From NCBI RefSeq assembly GCF_052161615.1, contig NZ_CP197417.1, positions 2,294,001 to 2,358,000 of the forward strand: a stretch of DNA of 64,000 bases, read 5' to 3'. The notes under the pieces are model-generated. The model searched no databases and was not told the DNA's origin. It saw nothing but the letters and a program-made list of their open reading frames with translations. How positions within the stretch are numbered: position 1 is the stretch's first letter; every line of letters starts with the position of its first letter. Positions 41,572 through 50,280 of this stretch are shown one piece after another. The translations under genes and the position numbers were made by a program. The stretch comes from Aeoliella sp052161615. Lineage in GTDB: Bacteria > Planctomycetota > Planctomycetia > Pirellulales > Lacipirellulaceae.

Positions 41572-42027
41572 CTAACGACTCAATTTCAACTCGATGGGAG
41601 CGCCATCCTTCGCGATGGTCGCCGACAAGCCGCTACCAACGGGTGATCCATAATTTGGCGGGATCGGCCGATTTTGAAGCGATCGCAGATAAACGGCCAA
41701 TTCGCGTTGCTTGGATTCGCTCAGCAACTCTTGCGGCGGATCGCTTTCGCAAACGGCAACAAGATGCTCGCCGACAGCTGCGCCCGGTTGACCGTTTGAA
41801 TCGAGCTTAAACTTTCCCTCATCGTCAGTGATAGCGGTGGCGATGAACTCCGGCCCCACATCCATCGTGGGGATGAATCGGACCTGCGCTTTCGCAAGGG
41901 GCTTTCCGTTAAGTAGAACAATACCCTCGGCAGGGACAATTTCGGGAACGGGTTGGGTATTGCATCCCGAGATCCAACCAAGCATCAGTCCTAAGATGCT
42001 TACGTAGCAGATACGCTGCATTTGCAA
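41572..42027 (-). CDS. Lipoprotein with carboxypeptidase-regulatory-like domain
   Basis: A 151-residue lipoprotein. The leader ends in a lipobox (GWISGC, about residues 17-22). The body has the pattern of the small beta-sandwich proteins common in planctomycetes: PAEGIVLLNGKPLAKAQVRF, then TAITDDEGKFKLDSNG, then GEHLVAVCE. These are usually listed as carboxypeptidase-regulatory-like or hypothetical. It follows a DUF1559 gene by 18 bp on the same strand, a pairing often seen in this phylum, so the two are likely co-expressed and may act together at the envelope. Confidence 0.78.
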   Translation of the reverse strand: MQMQRICYVSILGLMLGWISGCNTQPVPEIVPAEGIVLLNGKPLAKAQVRFIPTMDVGPEFIATAITDDEGKFKLDSNGQPGAAVGEHLVAVCESDPPQELLSESKQRELAVYLRSLQNRPIPPNYGSPVGSGLSATIAKDGAPIELKLSR

Positions 42028-42045
42028 AACTTTCCGTTGTTCGGT

Positions 42046-42999
42046 CTACTGGTTTGGGATGATCTGCCCATCTTCACGCATGGACATTCTTTGTAGCGTG
42101 ACTAAGTCCCCAGAGGACTCCAGTGAGAGAAACTGAACGGAGCCGTCACACAATGCGAAATTGGCTCCGCCTGGGTGGCCGCTACCGAAATTGGTTTTGC
42201 GGGACGTAGCTCCGATTTGGGCGGACGTTCCGTTGATCGGCCATGCCGAATCGCACAAAACATCCTGGCCCGAGTTGTAATTATTCCATGCCCAACCCCG
42301 GTAATTTGCCAGAGGGGTTGTGTCTTTCCAAGTGAGGTCGAGGCTATATCGCTCGCCAGCGAGGATGGTATTGGAGGTGCCGTCGGTGATGCGTCGTGCG
42401 GGGATCTTGCTATTGTAAAACAGCACGCCGTTGAACGTAGCATTGCTGATCGGCCACGCGCGCGTACCGCCGTTGCCAAAGTAACTGTTGACCGCAAAGT
42501 AGTACTGCCCGCTATATTGAAACACTTTCTCTTCGATGAAGTCTGACGGGCAGAGGAATACATCGATCTCGGTCGCGCCTGGCGAATTGGGCCCATTGCA
42601 ATAAGCGTACTCGCGTTGGGTGAGGTCGAGCTGACCGTAGAGATTCTCCTGCTCAATGTATGGCAAGATCCAGGTAAACCAAGATCCCCAGCGATCGGGG
42701 ATTGGTTGGTCTGGACAACCGCCTGGGGGGCAGCTTGAGCTGAATACGGCTCCCGATTGACTGCCGATCGGAACGCAGATGCCGGGAGGGAGTGTTTTCT
42801 TCGCGTCGTGGTAAAGCAGGCAGCCTAAGCCGAGATTCTTGAGCTTGTTGACGCACTGGATGCGCCGCGCCGATTCGCGTGCTGCTTGAACTGCTGGTAA
42901 CAGCAGAGCCACTAGGATGCCTATGATGGCGATCACAACGAGTAGCTCAACCAGCGTGAACCCAAGTGGTCGCGTCGTCTTTTTTGCGAGCAGTTCCAT
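42046..42999 (-). CDS. DUF1559 pseudopilin-like protein, operon with lipoprotein
   Basis: A 317-residue DUF1559 protein. The signature GFTLVELLVVIAIIGILVAL begins near residue 13, followed by LLPAVQAARESARR and NKLKNLGLGCLLYHDAKK. The middle contains several Cys (VFSSSCPPGGCPDQP, DVFLCPSDF), possibly disulfides outside the membrane. The C-terminal H-X9-DG motif is HPGGANFALCDG. It lies 18 bp upstream of the lipoprotein gene at 41572. The mature N-terminus and hydrophobic helix are nearly identical to those of the DUF1559 protein at 40197, while the rest differs strongly. Confidence 0.92.
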   Translation of the reverse strand: MELLAKKTTRPLGFTLVELLVVIAIIGILVALLLPAVQAARESARRIQCVNKLKNLGLGCLLYHDAKKTLPPGICVPIGSQSGAVFSSSCPPGGCPDQPIPDRWGSWFTWILPYIEQENLYGQLDLTQREYAYCNGPNSPGATEIDVFLCPSDFIEEKVFQYSGQYYFAVNSYFGNGGTRAWPISNATFNGVLFYNSKIPARRITDGTSNTILAGERYSLDLTWKDTTPLANYRGWAWNNYNSGQDVLCDSAWPINGTSAQIGATSRKTNFGSGHPGGANFALCDGSVQFLSLESSGDLVTLQRMSMREDGQIIPNQ

Positions 43000-43196
43000 C
43001 TCTATTCCTCTTACTCAACATGCGGACCGGAATGAAACCACCTGAAGTCAAACGCCACCCTTGAATACTTGTCCAACAAGTATCCCATCAAATGATAGCC
43101 CTACTAGCATCGTGCGCCTACAACTTCGCAACCAACATTTGGCAGCCTCGCGTTATCGCTGCGCTGCCAGTCAAATTGGCGGTTGCCAGAACCAGG

Positions 43197-43231
43197 GGGC
43201 GACATGGTGCCGCTAGTGCACCATGTCGCCC
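43197..43231 (-). terminator. Hairpin downstream of the LTD/PEP-CTERM gene
   Basis: A perfect 14-bp stem (GGGCGACATGGTGC at 43197-43210, GCACCATGTCGCCC at 43218-43231) with a 7-nt loop, 39 bp past the stop of the minus-strand gene. The strength of pairing suggests a terminator although no U-run is present. Confidence 0.65.
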
Positions 43232-43270
43232 GTTTACGTTCTGTTGTGCCGTTGTTGATCTTGGGCAGGG

Positions 43271-45058
43271 TTACGAACGAACCTTGCGAACCGCCACGGC
43301 GGCGATACCCAACAAACCAAACAGCACCAACGTGCTGGGCTCGGGTACAGCAGCCGCTCCGGCGGCCAGACTTCCCGAACCATTGGAAAGTCCAAAGTTC
43401 GACTTCCAAAGTGCGTAGTCACCAGCGTCAACGACGCCCGAGGCGTCGCCCGTACCTGTTGGGAAGATGGTCGACTCATCGGCACCCAGGTTGTCACGCC
43501 AGACTGTGTAGTCGGCAAGGTTTACCACGCCGTCGTCATTGAAGTCGCCAGCAAGAGCAGTGTCGGTTATTGGAATGAACACGCCGGGGCTACCAACGTC
43601 GCCACCCTCCTGAACCAATAAGTCGCCGTCCACGAATATCGGATTTGCATTGTAAGAATGACCATCACCGGTCAGGGAAGCGGCCCAAAGGCCACCATTC
43701 GCATCCAGGCCATTCGCATCGGGGGCGGAGATATCGGTGAGGCTGTACGAACTTCCGAATTCAAAGACGGGCCAAGTTCCTACTTGAGAGAATCGCAGCA
43801 AACCGAGTAACCCCGCAGGGTCGCCTGTCGGCACACCAGCAACAGCCGCGTAATCTTCGAAGCTCGACCAGACCGAGATAATGTCGTTGAATCCGTTCAA
43901 ACCACCAGGTCCTAGAATCGAAGCACTGGTGGACGATCCCTGGCCGTTGTTCAGGGCTTCCATATTCGCAACCGCAATGAAGTTGATATCAATCGAACCA
44001 AAATCGGGGTTGCCAGACTGACGTTCCCAGGCGGCTTCAATATCTGCCAGCGGCAGTTCGGCGTTGTAAAGAATTCCTACGCCTCCTGCTGGGATGATAC
44101 CCGCAGCAATGTTTGCTTCAGTGTAGATGTTGGCATTGCCGTCATCCAAGACACCACCGGCAAGGTTCACTTCAGCCCCAGTGTTATTGTAGACTTCGAT
44201 CCATTCCCAACTTTCGTCATCAGAAGCCGGGTTGAACATTACTTCACTAACTATAAGTCTGCCGTTTGGCGTAGGTGTTGCTCCGAAGACGTACCCTGGA
44301 TTGCCCAAGTCGGCGACATTATTCACCGTAGCCCCACCCGCGGGGACATACGAAGCGTCGCTTTCAATTGCTCCCCTGGTGCCAACGGCGCTCCTGGACC
44401 ACTGTCCGCCGTCTCCGTTGCTTCCATTGCCGCTCCATTGGATGGAGAAGCCATCGCTCGTTGGCGGCCAACCGCTTGCTAGAGTGCCATCGTAGTCAAC
44501 GCTCGCTGTTGCAAGCGAGAAGTCACCAATAACACGGCCACCGTTCCCGTTGTCCACGAAAGAGTCGCGATAGCTTGTGGAGTTCTCCCAGATACCAATG
44601 TTGGTATTGTCGCCGGTGCTTGTTAGGCCAGGCCAGAAGTCTACAGGGATCACGATCTCGTTCGTCAAGCTCCAGGCATCCTTGAAAGCTTGAATGCTGT
44701 TGGTACGCGGATCTGTTTGGCCAAAAAAGCCATCGAACAGAACTGCTACGCCCCCGGCTGGAATGATCGTATTGATCATTGTTTCGGACGACCCGGGGGG
44801 AACTAAAGTGTTGCGAACATTCGGCAATGCTGAAGCGGACGGTTCGCTATCCCCAATTCGGTCCAGCCAGTAGTTGTTGAGATCGATAGGAGCATTGGTA
44901 GTATTCCGAACTTCCAGCCACTCCCATGCGTTCTCATCGAGCGGATCGTGCATCAATTCGGTGATGATCAGGTCACCGGGCGCCGCAGATGCGAGCGGTG
45001 CTGCTGTGCCGGCCAACAGGCCTACAGCCGCGGCTAGCGCAAATGAATACTTCATCAT
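43271..45058 (-). CDS. Lamin-tail / dockerin / PEP-CTERM exoprotein
   Basis: A 595-residue secreted protein. A signal peptide (SFALAAAVGLLAGTAAPLAS) is followed by two lamin-tail-like domains (LIITELMHDPLDENAWEWLE and LIVSEVMFNPASDDESWEWI). A dockerin-like pair of calcium loops comes next (DFNDDGVVNLADYTVWRDN and DASGVVDAGDYALWKSNFG). It ends in a PEP-CTERM sorting signal: VPEPSTLVLFGLLGIAAVAV then RKVRS. Such proteins are exported and cleaved by an exosortase. The start at 45058 has GAGG upstream; the 52-codon upstream extension is not protein-like. It is monocistronic with its own hairpin downstream. Confidence 0.9.
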   Translation of the reverse strand: MMKYSFALAAAVGLLAGTAAPLASAAPGDLIITELMHDPLDENAWEWLEVRNTTNAPIDLNNYWLDRIGDSEPSASALPNVRNTLVPPGSSETMINTIIPAGGVAVLFDGFFGQTDPRTNSIQAFKDAWSLTNEIVIPVDFWPGLTSTGDNTNIGIWENSTSYRDSFVDNGNGGRVIGDFSLATASVDYDGTLASGWPPTSDGFSIQWSGNGSNGDGGQWSRSAVGTRGAIESDASYVPAGGATVNNVADLGNPGYVFGATPTPNGRLIVSEVMFNPASDDESWEWIEVYNNTGAEVNLAGGVLDDGNANIYTEANIAAGIIPAGGVGILYNAELPLADIEAAWERQSGNPDFGSIDINFIAVANMEALNNGQGSSTSASILGPGGLNGFNDIISVWSSFEDYAAVAGVPTGDPAGLLGLLRFSQVGTWPVFEFGSSYSLTDISAPDANGLDANGGLWAASLTGDGHSYNANPIFVDGDLLVQEGGDVGSPGVFIPITDTALAGDFNDDGVVNLADYTVWRDNLGADESTIFPTGTGDASGVVDAGDYALWKSNFGLSNGSGSLAAGAAAVPEPSTLVLFGLLGIAAVAVRKVRS

Positions 45059-45199
45059 GAATCCTCTTCCTCTGGGAATGCTCAAATTGAGACTTAAAAG
45101 TTTGGTTCGAAGCGCTGCTGTCGGCCGAACTGCACGATCACCGATACGCTTCCATGCGGTCGCGGCTCGGAGGCTTCGCCTAGCAAGGTAAATTGGTAT

Positions 45200-45236
45200 A
45201 AGGCCACGCCACACCGCGACGATATGGCGTGACCTT
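45200..45236 (-). terminator. Hairpin downstream of second PEP-CTERM gene
   Basis: AAGGCCACGCCA (45200-45211) pairs with TGGCGTGACCTT (45225-45236), 11 of 12 positions, 61 bp past the stop of the gene ending at 45297. Confidence 0.5.
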
Positions 45237-45296
45237 TGAAACCTATTGGCAGCCTGCTCTAAGACAGGCCCGCGGATGCTTTTGAAAAATCAAGAA

Positions 45297-46100
45297 CTAA
45301 CCCAAACGGCGGCGCATCGCCACGGCACCCACGGCCGAAGCGGCCATGAGAGTCATCAGCACGGTGCTGGGCTCGGGGATGGGCGTGGCACCCAGGGCTT
45401 CGTCAAACGTGGTCGCGACAATCAAGTTGTCGAACACCTGCGTCGAATTGCTATCCGATGCCTGCCGAAACGCGAATGCGATCAAAGCGTCCGAAAAAGT
45501 TCCATCAGTGGCTACGACGCTGGTGCTGCTCACGCTTGTGGGGTCAACCCACAAAGTGCTGTCTTGGCTATCGAAGTCGAACGCGACTACCACGCGGTAT
45601 TGCTCTCCCGCGGTCAAGTCGGAGCCCCAAAATGCCTCGCCATCGCCATCGGTGATGCTGTTATCGCCCGAAACCGCCAGTCGATACCCAGAACCTGCGG
45701 GCACGGTCGGTGCCAACCATAGACGGCCGTTGAACGTCGTAGCGGTGCGATTGAAGTGCGCGAAATTCGTATTGTTAAAAGTCGACCCTGACACGGTGAG
45801 GTCAAAGCCGGCGTATACCGTCTGTCCCGCGGATAGGGCTGGAGTCCAAGCGGTATTGACGTCTTCGCCCGAGCCGGTGCTTTGCACCACTGTGGCGACA
45901 CCTCCCGAAACTTGAATTGGCTTTGCACCGCCACCACTATGAGCCGCCCATGCGGCACCAGGTCCAGGAGTCGGGGTTTGGCCGACTAAGTTGCCGTCCG
46001 CGTGTTCGAACGTCTCGTGAATCAAGACGGCAGCAGGTGCTGCGCTTGTGAAAGAAACCCCAGCCACGCAGGCGAGAGTCCAGAAATAACGACAGATCAT
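45297..46100 (-). CDS. PEP-CTERM exoprotein of unknown function
   Basis: A 267-residue secreted protein. A signal peptide (FWTLACVAGVSFTSAAPAAV) is followed by a beta-rich jelly-roll-like domain (LIHETFEHADGNLVGQTP, VYAGFDLTVSGSTF, YRVVVAFDFDSQDSTLW). It ends with the sorting signal IPEPSTVLMTLMAASAVGAV and basic residues. Proteins of this shape are often found as exopolysaccharide-associated matrix components, but no direct function can be given. The start at 46100 has an AGGAG about 10 nt upstream. Confidence 0.85.
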   Translation of the reverse strand: MICRYFWTLACVAGVSFTSAAPAAVLIHETFEHADGNLVGQTPTPGPGAAWAAHSGGGAKPIQVSGGVATVVQSTGSGEDVNTAWTPALSAGQTVYAGFDLTVSGSTFNNTNFAHFNRTATTFNGRLWLAPTVPAGSGYRLAVSGDNSITDGDGEAFWGSDLTAGEQYRVVVAFDFDSQDSTLWVDPTSVSSTSVVATDGTFSDALIAFAFRQASDSNSTQVFDNLIVATTFDEALGATPIPEPSTVLMTLMAASAVGAVAMRRRLG

Positions 46101-46334
46101 TAGACCATCACTCCTCTCCGGGTGGCGATATATCGCCCCCAAAACGAAAAACCAAAGGTGCCTATTTTCCGCCCGGAAAAAGGGTGCGCACGCGGCACCC
46201 CAAGTGAAACAGCCCGCCGACCACATACTACCCAAAGATGCGCTCGTTGCCAGCCTATTTGCGCGTTTTCTCCGAATTTTAACGCTTGGCGGAGAATCGC
46301 AGGCGCTAACCCCAAATGAGGGAAATCCGCGCAA

Positions 46335-47108
46335 TCAGTACGTAAAGTGTTTGATAGTCTCGCCTTTCTCGTCGATCTCGGTGAGCGACTCGATGCCAAT
46401 ATCTAAGTGCACGCTCGACCAATCGCGGGAAACCGCCTCGTCGCTCTTGGAGGTTTTCACTCCCTCGGGCGACATTGGTAGGTCGCTTACTAGTAGTAAA
46501 GCACCACGTGCAATGTGGTTGCGATGCCCCACCGCGAAAATCGTCGCGGTCTCCATGTCGATGGCAATCGTGGAGTACTCGCGGAGCTGCTGCTTAAACG
46601 CTTCGTCGTGTTCCCATACGCGGCGGTTGGTCGTGTAGACGACCCCCGTCCGGTATTCGAGGCCGTGGTTGACGAGCTTCTCCGAGACGAACTTATGCAG
46701 CTTGAACGATGGAAGGGCCGGCACGAGCGGCGGCAGGTAGTCGTTCGAGGTGCCTTCGCCGCGGATCGCCCCGATTGGCAGGATGAAATGGCCGATTTCG
46801 GTCGACTCCTTGAGCCCACCACATTTGCCCAGGAACAGAACTCCTTTCGGCGAATAAGCGGTCAGCAGGTCCATGACCGTCGCGGCGTTCGGCGAACCGA
46901 TGCCAAAGTTGATGATCGACAGGCCCGCCGAGTTGGTGGCGGCCTGCATGGGGCGGTCCTCGCCGTATTCCTTACAGCCAAACCGCTGGCTGAAGCGGTG
47001 GACGTAGTCGCGGAAGTTGGTGAGCAGGACGTAGTCGCCGAACTCGCCCAGGGGCATGCCGGTGTACCGGGTGAGCCAATCGCGGGCGATGGTTTGTTTG
47101 TCGATCAT
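46335..47108 (-). CDS. amn: AMP nucleosidase
   Basis: A 257-residue enzyme hydrolysing AMP to adenine and ribose 5-phosphate. It corresponds to the catalytic C-terminal part of E. coli Amn (484 residues) and lacks its N-terminal regulatory domain. The nucleoside-phosphorylase fold is shown by INFGIGSPNAATVMDLL, GVLFLGKCGGLKESTEIG, IAIDMETATIFAVG and LLLVSDLPMSPEG. It stands alone. With the two purine nucleoside phosphorylases upstream it adds a third purine-releasing activity. Confidence 0.85.
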   Translation of the reverse strand: MIDKQTIARDWLTRYTGMPLGEFGDYVLLTNFRDYVHRFSQRFGCKEYGEDRPMQAATNSAGLSIINFGIGSPNAATVMDLLTAYSPKGVLFLGKCGGLKESTEIGHFILPIGAIRGEGTSNDYLPPLVPALPSFKLHKFVSEKLVNHGLEYRTGVVYTTNRRVWEHDEAFKQQLREYSTIAIDMETATIFAVGHRNHIARGALLLVSDLPMSPEGVKTSKSDEAVSRDWSSVHLDIGIESLTEIDEKGETIKHFTY

Positions 47109-47386
47109 GGCGGGTGAAGCTTGCAGGCCTGAGTCGAGTTAACGCCTTAACTACCAGCAACTTACGCCGCTTCCCCGGAACTGGCAATAGAAACCGCTGG
47201 GGGAAACAAAGGAGCTATCTCGCGATGACCTCTTTCGCGCGAAACCGCTTGCACTGCTTGGGGTTAGATAGATTGCCGCCGCGCGACCTCGCCGTTGGCG
47301 CATCTGATACACTTACCCTGAGAGCTCGCCGGGGCCGGCCGGCCCGACGCGGAGCTCGATTACACCCCCGTACTGGAGACTAACCC

Positions 47387-48136
47387 ATGACTCGTTTGCG
47401 ATTGGTTCCTTTGGCGCTGTTGCTGCTTGCCACGATGGCCCTGTGTAGTGCGGATGCGATGGCCCAATTCGGGGGCGGTCGGGGTGGCCAGGGTCGCGGC
47501 GGGTTTGGCGGAGGCGGTTTCGGTGGCCCCGGTGGTGGCGGCATGGCAGGCCTGCTAATGACGCAGGAAGTTCGCGACGAACTCGAGATCACCGACGACC
47601 AAGTAGCCGACCTGCAATCGATGGGGGAAGACATGCGCGAGGAAGTTCGCGCGATGTTCGAAGACATGCGCGACATTCCCCAAGAGGAGCGCGCCGAGCG
47701 CTTCGCGCAGCTCCGCACCGAGATTGAAGAAATGAGCGAGCAGCGAATGGGCGAAGTGCTGCTGCCGCACCAGATGAAGCGCCTCAAGGAAATCAACGTT
47801 CAGCAGCAAGTGCAGCGAGGCGGTTTGAGTGGTGCGCTGAGCGGCGCGATGGCCGAGCAGCTTGGCATCACCGACGAGCAACGCGAAGAGATGGTCGCCA
47901 AGGCCCAGGAGCTCCAGCAAGAGATGCAGGAGAAGATCGCCAAGATGCGTGCCGATGCCGAGGAAGAACTGAAGAGCCTGTTGACCCCCGAGCAGCGTGC
48001 GAAGCTCGAAGAGATGATGGGGTCGAAGTTCGACATGCCCGAGCCGCAGTTCGGCGGTCGCGGCGGCTTTGGCCAAGGCCAAGGTGGCCCTGGCGGCCAG
48101 CGCGGCGGTCGCGGTAGTCGTCCCCAGCCGGAATAA
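47387..48136 (+). CDS. Spy/LTXXQ-like periplasmic protein, Gly-rich
   Basis: A 249-residue exported protein with a signal peptide (LVPLALLLLATMALCSADAM). A Gly/Arg/Phe-rich segment (GGGRGGQGRGGFGGGGFGGP) follows, then helical heptads with repeats of the LTxxQ type (EITDDQVADLQSM, GITDEQREEMVAKAQ, LLTPEQRAKLEEM), and a second Gly-rich tail. The pattern is that of Spy/CpxP-like periplasmic chaperones, common in planctomycetes in large numbers. GGAG lies about 8 nt before the start codon. It is monocistronic, with a hairpin downstream. Confidence 0.8.
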   Translation: MTRLRLVPLALLLLATMALCSADAMAQFGGGRGGQGRGGFGGGGFGGPGGGGMAGLLMTQEVRDELEITDDQVADLQSMGEDMREEVRAMFEDMRDIPQEERAERFAQLRTEIEEMSEQRMGEVLLPHQMKRLKEINVQQQVQRGGLSGALSGAMAEQLGITDEQREEMVAKAQELQQEMQEKIAKMRADAEEELKSLLTPEQRAKLEEMMGSKFDMPEPQFGGRGGFGQGQGGPGGQRGGRGSRPQPE

Positions 48137-48147
48137 GTAATCAACGC

Positions 48148-48186
48148 ATCTTCCGGCGTGCCGGGCCGGCCCCGGCCCCGGAAGAT
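48148..48186 (+). terminator. GC-rich terminator after the Spy-like gene
   Basis: ATCTTCCGG (48148-48156) pairs with CCGGAAGAT (48178-48186), with further GC-rich pairing inside, 12 bp past the stop codon. Confidence 0.6.
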
Positions 48187-48280
48187 TCCAGAGTTCAGCT
48201 AGCGAATACTCCGGGGACCTGAGCCGACTAGGGTCACGCGGATACCCGGGCCAGCCGGACTTTGCAACTCAACCTAAGTT

Positions 48281-48308
48281 CCCTCACCACAAAGGTTTGT
48301 GGTGAGGG
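48281..48308. promoter_or_regulatory. Perfect 13-bp hairpin upstream of gspE
   Basis: CCCTCACCACAAA (48281-48293) and TTTGTGGTGAGGG (48296-48308) are perfect complements, 156 bp upstream of the gspE start. It may be a second terminator isolating the secretion operon or part of its leader. The 328-bp gap holds no gene; the rest is AT-rich before the start and likely carries the operon promoter. Confidence 0.5.
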
Positions 48309-48464
48309 GCAAGGTTGAACATAATAGAGAAAATTTGAAACTTATCGCGCGTCTCCGGGGTCTAAATACCTAGGGACAGCGCGAGACCTTAAAATGCTGC
48401 CCCCTCCCGAAGCCAGTCTCGTGGCTTCGCAACTCCCTCCTTCTAAACTTTCAGGCGCGACCAA

Positions 48465-50162
48465 GTGGAAATAGGCGCAGTTCTTGTCGAGCGCGGTTTG
48501 CTAACCGCCGAACAGGTGACGCAGCTCAACGAAGCGGCCAATGGCGGGCCGCAGCGTTTGGAGATGGCGGCCGTCGATCGCGGCTGGTGTCGCGAGGAGG
48601 ACGTGCTGGCGGCGCTCGGCGAAGAGATCGGCGTCGACGTGATCGACCTCGAGCATTGCGAGTGCGACCTCAGCTTGCTGAGCGAAATGCCTCAGCGACT
48701 CATTCATCGCTATGACCTTTTCCCGGTGCGACGCGAGAATGGTTCAATCGTCGTCGCGACGAATAATCCGTTCGACCTGTACGGCCTCGACGAGCTCGCC
48801 AACTACACGGGCAAGCACATCGAGCCGGTGCTAGCCGAACGGCGGCAGATTGCCGACCGCATCAAGAACCACCTGGGCGTCGGTAGCGAAACGGTCGAAG
48901 GGCTGCTCGCCGCGCGGCAGGACGAGATCCAACTGCTCGACGAGATCAACGCCGACGACGCCGAACTGGCGGCCGAGGCGCAAGAGGCGTCCGTTATCCG
49001 GCTGGTGAACGAGATTCTGCTCGAAGCCGTCGAGACGCGGGCGAGCGACGTTCACATCGAAGCCCAGGGCTCGGGCATTAAGATTCGGTACCGCATCGAC
49101 GGCATCCTGCACGCCCAGCCGATGCCGCCGGAAATCAATCACTTCCAAGCCGCGATCGTCAGCCGTCTGAAGATCATGGCGCGGCTAAACATAGCGGAAA
49201 AACGCTTGCCCCAGGACGGCCGCATCAAGATCCGCGTGCAAGGCCGCGACGTGGATGTCCGTGTGAGCGTGATCCCCATGATTCATGGCGAGAGCATCGT
49301 CATGCGTCTTTTGGACAAGGGCTCGCTGGAGTTCTCGCTGCTAAAACTCGGCATGGACGAGGGGCTCTACAAGGACTTCGGGCAGTACATTCGCATGCCG
49401 CACGGCATCGTGTTGGTCACGGGTCCGACAGGTTCGGGTAAGACGACCACGCTCTACAGTTCGCTGATCGAGATTAAAAGCGAAGACACGAAGATCATCA
49501 CCACCGAAGACCCGGTGGAATACCAGCTCGAAGGCATCAACCAGATTCAGGTCCATCCAAAGATCGGCCTGACTTTCGCAGCTTCGCTCCGCTCGATCTT
49601 GCGGCACGACCCCGACGTGGTGCTGGTGGGCGAAATCCGCGATCACGAGACGGCCGAGAATGCCATCCAGGCCGCCCTCACCGGTCACTTGGTGTTCAGC
49701 ACGCTTCACACCAACGACGCCCCGAGCGCTTACACGCGACTTGTGGATATGGGCATCGAGCCGTTCTTGGTCGCCAGTACCATCGAAGCAGTGATGGCCC
49801 AGCGGCTCGTGCGACGGTTGTGTCAGGAGTGCAAACAAGCGTACGAGCCGAAGCGCGAAGACATGCCCAAGGACTTTCCTTGGGACGACTTTGAAGAGGC
49901 GGGTGGCAAGCTCTACACGCCGCGCGGCTGCAAGCGCTGTCGCGACATTGGGTACGCCGGTCGCCAAGGTATTTACGAGCTTTGCCCCACCACCGACTCG
50001 GTACGACAACTGGCCCACGACCGCGCGAGTAGCTGGGAAATCCGCCAAGCCGCGCTGAAAGACGGAATGCAAACACTTCGGCAAGACGCGTGGAAAAAGG
50101 CCCTGAAGGGTGTGACGACGGTCGACGAAGTCGCGCGGGTGACGAAGGGAGACTCGTTTTAG
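48465..50162 (+). CDS. gspE: Type II secretion / pilus assembly ATPase GspE
   Basis: A 565-residue cytoplasmic ATPase. The N-terminal GspE-type domain (VEIGAVLVERGLLTAEQV read as Met at the GTG start) is followed by Walker A GPTGSGKTTT, the Asp box DPVEYQLEGI, Walker B VVLVGEIRDHETAENA and the His box GHLVFSTLHTN. A four-Cys zinc site (CQEC and CKRC) lies near the end. All catalytic elements are present. It powers pseudopilus growth. It opens the operon E-F-G-H-I-J-K-L-M-D; gspF starts 118 bp later after a repeat patch. Confidence 0.93.
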   Translation: MEIGAVLVERGLLTAEQVTQLNEAANGGPQRLEMAAVDRGWCREEDVLAALGEEIGVDVIDLEHCECDLSLLSEMPQRLIHRYDLFPVRRENGSIVVATNNPFDLYGLDELANYTGKHIEPVLAERRQIADRIKNHLGVGSETVEGLLAARQDEIQLLDEINADDAELAAEAQEASVIRLVNEILLEAVETRASDVHIEAQGSGIKIRYRIDGILHAQPMPPEINHFQAAIVSRLKIMARLNIAEKRLPQDGRIKIRVQGRDVDVRVSVIPMIHGESIVMRLLDKGSLEFSLLKLGMDEGLYKDFGQYIRMPHGIVLVTGPTGSGKTTTLYSSLIEIKSEDTKIITTEDPVEYQLEGINQIQVHPKIGLTFAASLRSILRHDPDVVLVGEIRDHETAENAIQAALTGHLVFSTLHTNDAPSAYTRLVDMGIEPFLVASTIEAVMAQRLVRRLCQECKQAYEPKREDMPKDFPWDDFEEAGGKLYTPRGCKRCRDIGYAGRQGIYELCPTTDSVRQLAHDRASSWEIRQAALKDGMQTLRQDAWKKALKGVTTVDEVARVTKGDSF

Positions 50163-50163
50163 A

Positions 50164-50270
50164 ATGACCAATGTGCAATGACCAATGACCAACGGGTTTG
50201 CCTGTTGATCATTCCGCCTCACCTACTCACCTACTCACCTACTCACCTACTCACCTACTCACCTACTCAC
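50164..50270. repeat. ATGACCA heptamers and CTCACCTA octamers
   Basis: ATGACCA occurs at 50164-50170, 50178-50184 and 50185-50191. A tandem array of the 8-bp unit CTCACCTA follows from 50218 to 50270, about 6.6 units and unbroken. The array ends 10 bp before the gspF start codon, which has no Shine-Dalgarno sequence. Confidence 0.85.
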
Positions 50271-50280
50271 TCCTTCCTCC

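Noticed and set aside
50218..50270. CRISPR-like array
   Set aside because: Units are only 8 bp with no spacers, so it is a simple tandem repeat.
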